Shown here: piece by piece, positions 47,950-48,922 of the stretch
Numbering within the stretch: position 1 is the stretch's first letter
Layout of the letters: each line of letters begins with the position of its first letter
Source: Elioraea sp. Yellowstone
GTDB lineage: Bacteria; Pseudomonadota; Alphaproteobacteria; Acetobacterales; Acetobacteraceae
Reading direction: 5' to 3'
Length of the DNA stretch: 48,922 nucleotides
Assembly (NCBI RefSeq): GCF_006704265.1
Contig: NZ_VIKA01000009.1
Location: 1-48,922, forward strand
The notes under the pieces: generated by a model
Told to the model about the DNA's origin: nothing
The model's database searches: none
Seen by the model: only the letters and a program-made list of their open reading frames with translations
Translations under genes and position numbers: made by a program

Positions 47950-48922
47950 TCACGGGCTCGCGAGCAGGCTCCGCGCACGATCGTGCAGACGGGGGTCGGC
48001 CGCGTCCAGCCTGGTCCAGCCGATCGGTCCCGGATCGCGCACAGCCGCCTGGCGCAGCACGGCAGCATCGGCATCGGATGCATCGCCGCGCCGGGCGGCC
48101 AGCCGCTGCTCCAGCACGGGCAGCGCCGCCTCGAGCCAGATACCCGTGAAGGGAATGCCGGCCGCCGAGGCGACCGCCTCGATCCGCGCGCGCTCGCCGG
48201 GATCGAGGAACACCGCGTCGGCGATCGCGGCATGGCCGCCGGCGAGCGCGGTCGCCGCCCCCTCCTCGAGCGCGGCATAGACCGCCGCGGTCGCATCGCG
48301 CGTGTAGGCCTCGGGCGGCAGCCGGTCCTCGGGCGCGCATCCGGCAAGGCGCTTGCGGATCTCGTCCGAGCGCAGCACCAGGGCGCCCGGCGCGGCGCCG
48401 AGCGTCGGCGCGAGGGCGCGCGCGAGCGTGGTCTTGCCCGTGCCCTGCAGCCCCCCGATCGCGACCAGGCGCGGCGGCGGCGGATCGAGCGCCGCCCGCG
48501 CGGCGGCGAGGTAGTGCTGCGTCTCCGCCTGGCCGAGCCGCGCCAGCACATGCGCGCGCACCATCGCCCGGCAGGAGAGCCAGAGCGGCAGGCCGCGCGC
48601 GAGCGCGACGTCGCCGCTGCGCGCGACATAGCGGTTCAGCACCCGGTTCGCCGCCGACCGGTCCGCCCGCGCCTCGAGGTCCATCAGCAGGAAGGCGAGG
48701 TCGTAGCCGAGATCGATGGTCGCGAGCTCCTCGTCGAACTCCAGCGCATCGAAGGGCACTGGACGGCCCTGCCAGAGACAGAGATTGCCGAGATGCAGGT
48801 CGCCATGGGCGCGGCGGACGAAGCCCGCGCGCGCCCGCTCGTCGAGCCAGGGCGCGAGAGCCCCGTGGCGCGCCTCGGCGGCGGTCTGCCAGGCGGCCAC
48901 GGCCGCCGGGGCGAGCCCCGCC
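47950..48922 (-). CDS. Aminoglycoside-phosphotransferase-like / ATP-binding fusion protein (5' end cut by window edge)
   Basis: The frame is open from the right edge (one candidate GTG at 48900) to the stop at 47950-47952. Numbered from that GTG, residues 32-40 read HGDLHLGNL, the catalytic loop of APH/choline-kinase-fold enzymes, with DALEFDEELATIDLGYDLAFL as the metal-binding region. Residues 149-158 are a Walker A motif GGLQGTGKTT starting a P-loop kinase domain of the zeta-toxin/gluconokinase type. Such two-domain proteins are widespread and often sit near stress genes; their substrate is unknown. A resistance function should not be assumed. The N-terminal part of the APH domain lies outside the window. 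Confidence 0.88.
   Translation of the reverse strand, partial: AGLAPAAVAAWQTAAEARHGALAPWLDERARAGFVRRAHGDLHLGNLCLWQGRPVPFDALEFDEELATIDLGYDLAFLLMDLEARADRSAANRVLNRYVARSGDVALARGLPLWLSCRAMVRAHVLARLGQAETQHYLAAARAALDPPPPRLVAIGGLQGTGKTTLARALAPTLGAAPGALVLRSDEIRKRLAGCAPEDRLPPEAYTRDATAAVYAALEEGAATALAGGHAAIADAVFLDPGERARIEAVASAAGIPFTGIWLEAALPVLEQRLAARRGDASDADAAVLRQAAVRDPGPIGWTRLDAADPRLHDRARSLLASP

Noticed and set aside
47950-48922. Aminoglycoside resistance gene
   Set aside because: The HGDLHLGN motif is shared by many kinase-like proteins, and the fusion to a P-loop domain is a common housekeeping or stress protein of unknown substrate.

Overview
The window is about 49 kb of very GC-rich, almost fully coding DNA. 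Dense 1- to 4-base stop/start overlaps, frequent GTG starts, twin-arginine substrate-binding proteins and many ABC importers for organic acids, sugars and peptides suggest an alphaproteobacterium, most likely of the Acetobacteraceae/Rhodospirillales type (inference from gene content and composition). No rRNA, tRNA, CRISPR array, transposase or integrase was seen.

Region 1 (1-19637, plus strand) is the distal part of a contractile-injection-system cluster of the extracellular (eCIS, phage-tail-like particle) type. In order it encodes a truncated AAA+ ATPase, a 71-residue small protein, three tandem DUF4157 (eCIS-core) proteins with three different C-terminal domains, a CIS-tube-domain protein, a stand-alone LysM protein, a gp27-like hub, a gp5-like OB-fold spike, an 89-residue small protein, a gp25-like wedge protein, two large baseplate-J/gp6-like proteins, a gpI-like tail protein with a repetitive C-terminus, and a 1237-residue DUF6519/beta-helix protein. 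Most junctions are translationally coupled, so this looks like one operon. Sheath, inner tube, tape measure and PAAR tip are not in the window and would be expected upstream of base 1. The three DUF4157 proteins are the best candidates for cargo and are the most novel part of the window.

Region 2 (19641-31992, minus strand) is one long catabolic unit read right to left: a sugar-type ABC importer (binding protein, two permeases, ATPase), a short-chain dehydrogenase, a malate/lactate-dehydrogenase-family oxidoreductase, a VOC-fold protein, then a peptide-type ABC importer (binding protein, two permeases, fused double ATPase). It ends tail-to-tail, three bases from the eCIS operon.

Region 3 (32240-35801) holds an HpcH/HpaI aldolase convergent with an RraA-like aldolase, thioredoxin 2 (trxC) coupled to a persulfide-dioxygenase-like metallo-hydrolase, and a divergent membrane-anchored rhodanese. 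The last three look like a sulfane-sulfur/persulfide handling set.

Region 4 (35798-44269) is a minus-strand operon of a class II aldolase, a spermidine-type ABC importer without a binding protein, an AbgB-like M20 amidohydrolase and a guanidino-modifying (DDAH/arginine-deiminase superfamily) hydrolase. Divergent to it are an ArgE/DapE-like M20 peptidase and an orphan amino-acid-type binding protein. Together they suggest uptake and breakdown of a nitrogen-rich compound.

Region 5 (44283-48922) encodes a MaoC-phosphotransacetylase fusion and acetate/propionate kinase (ackA), convergent with a universal stress protein and a kinase-like/ATP-binding protein cut by the right edge. Strong palindromes fill the gap between ackA and the stress gene.
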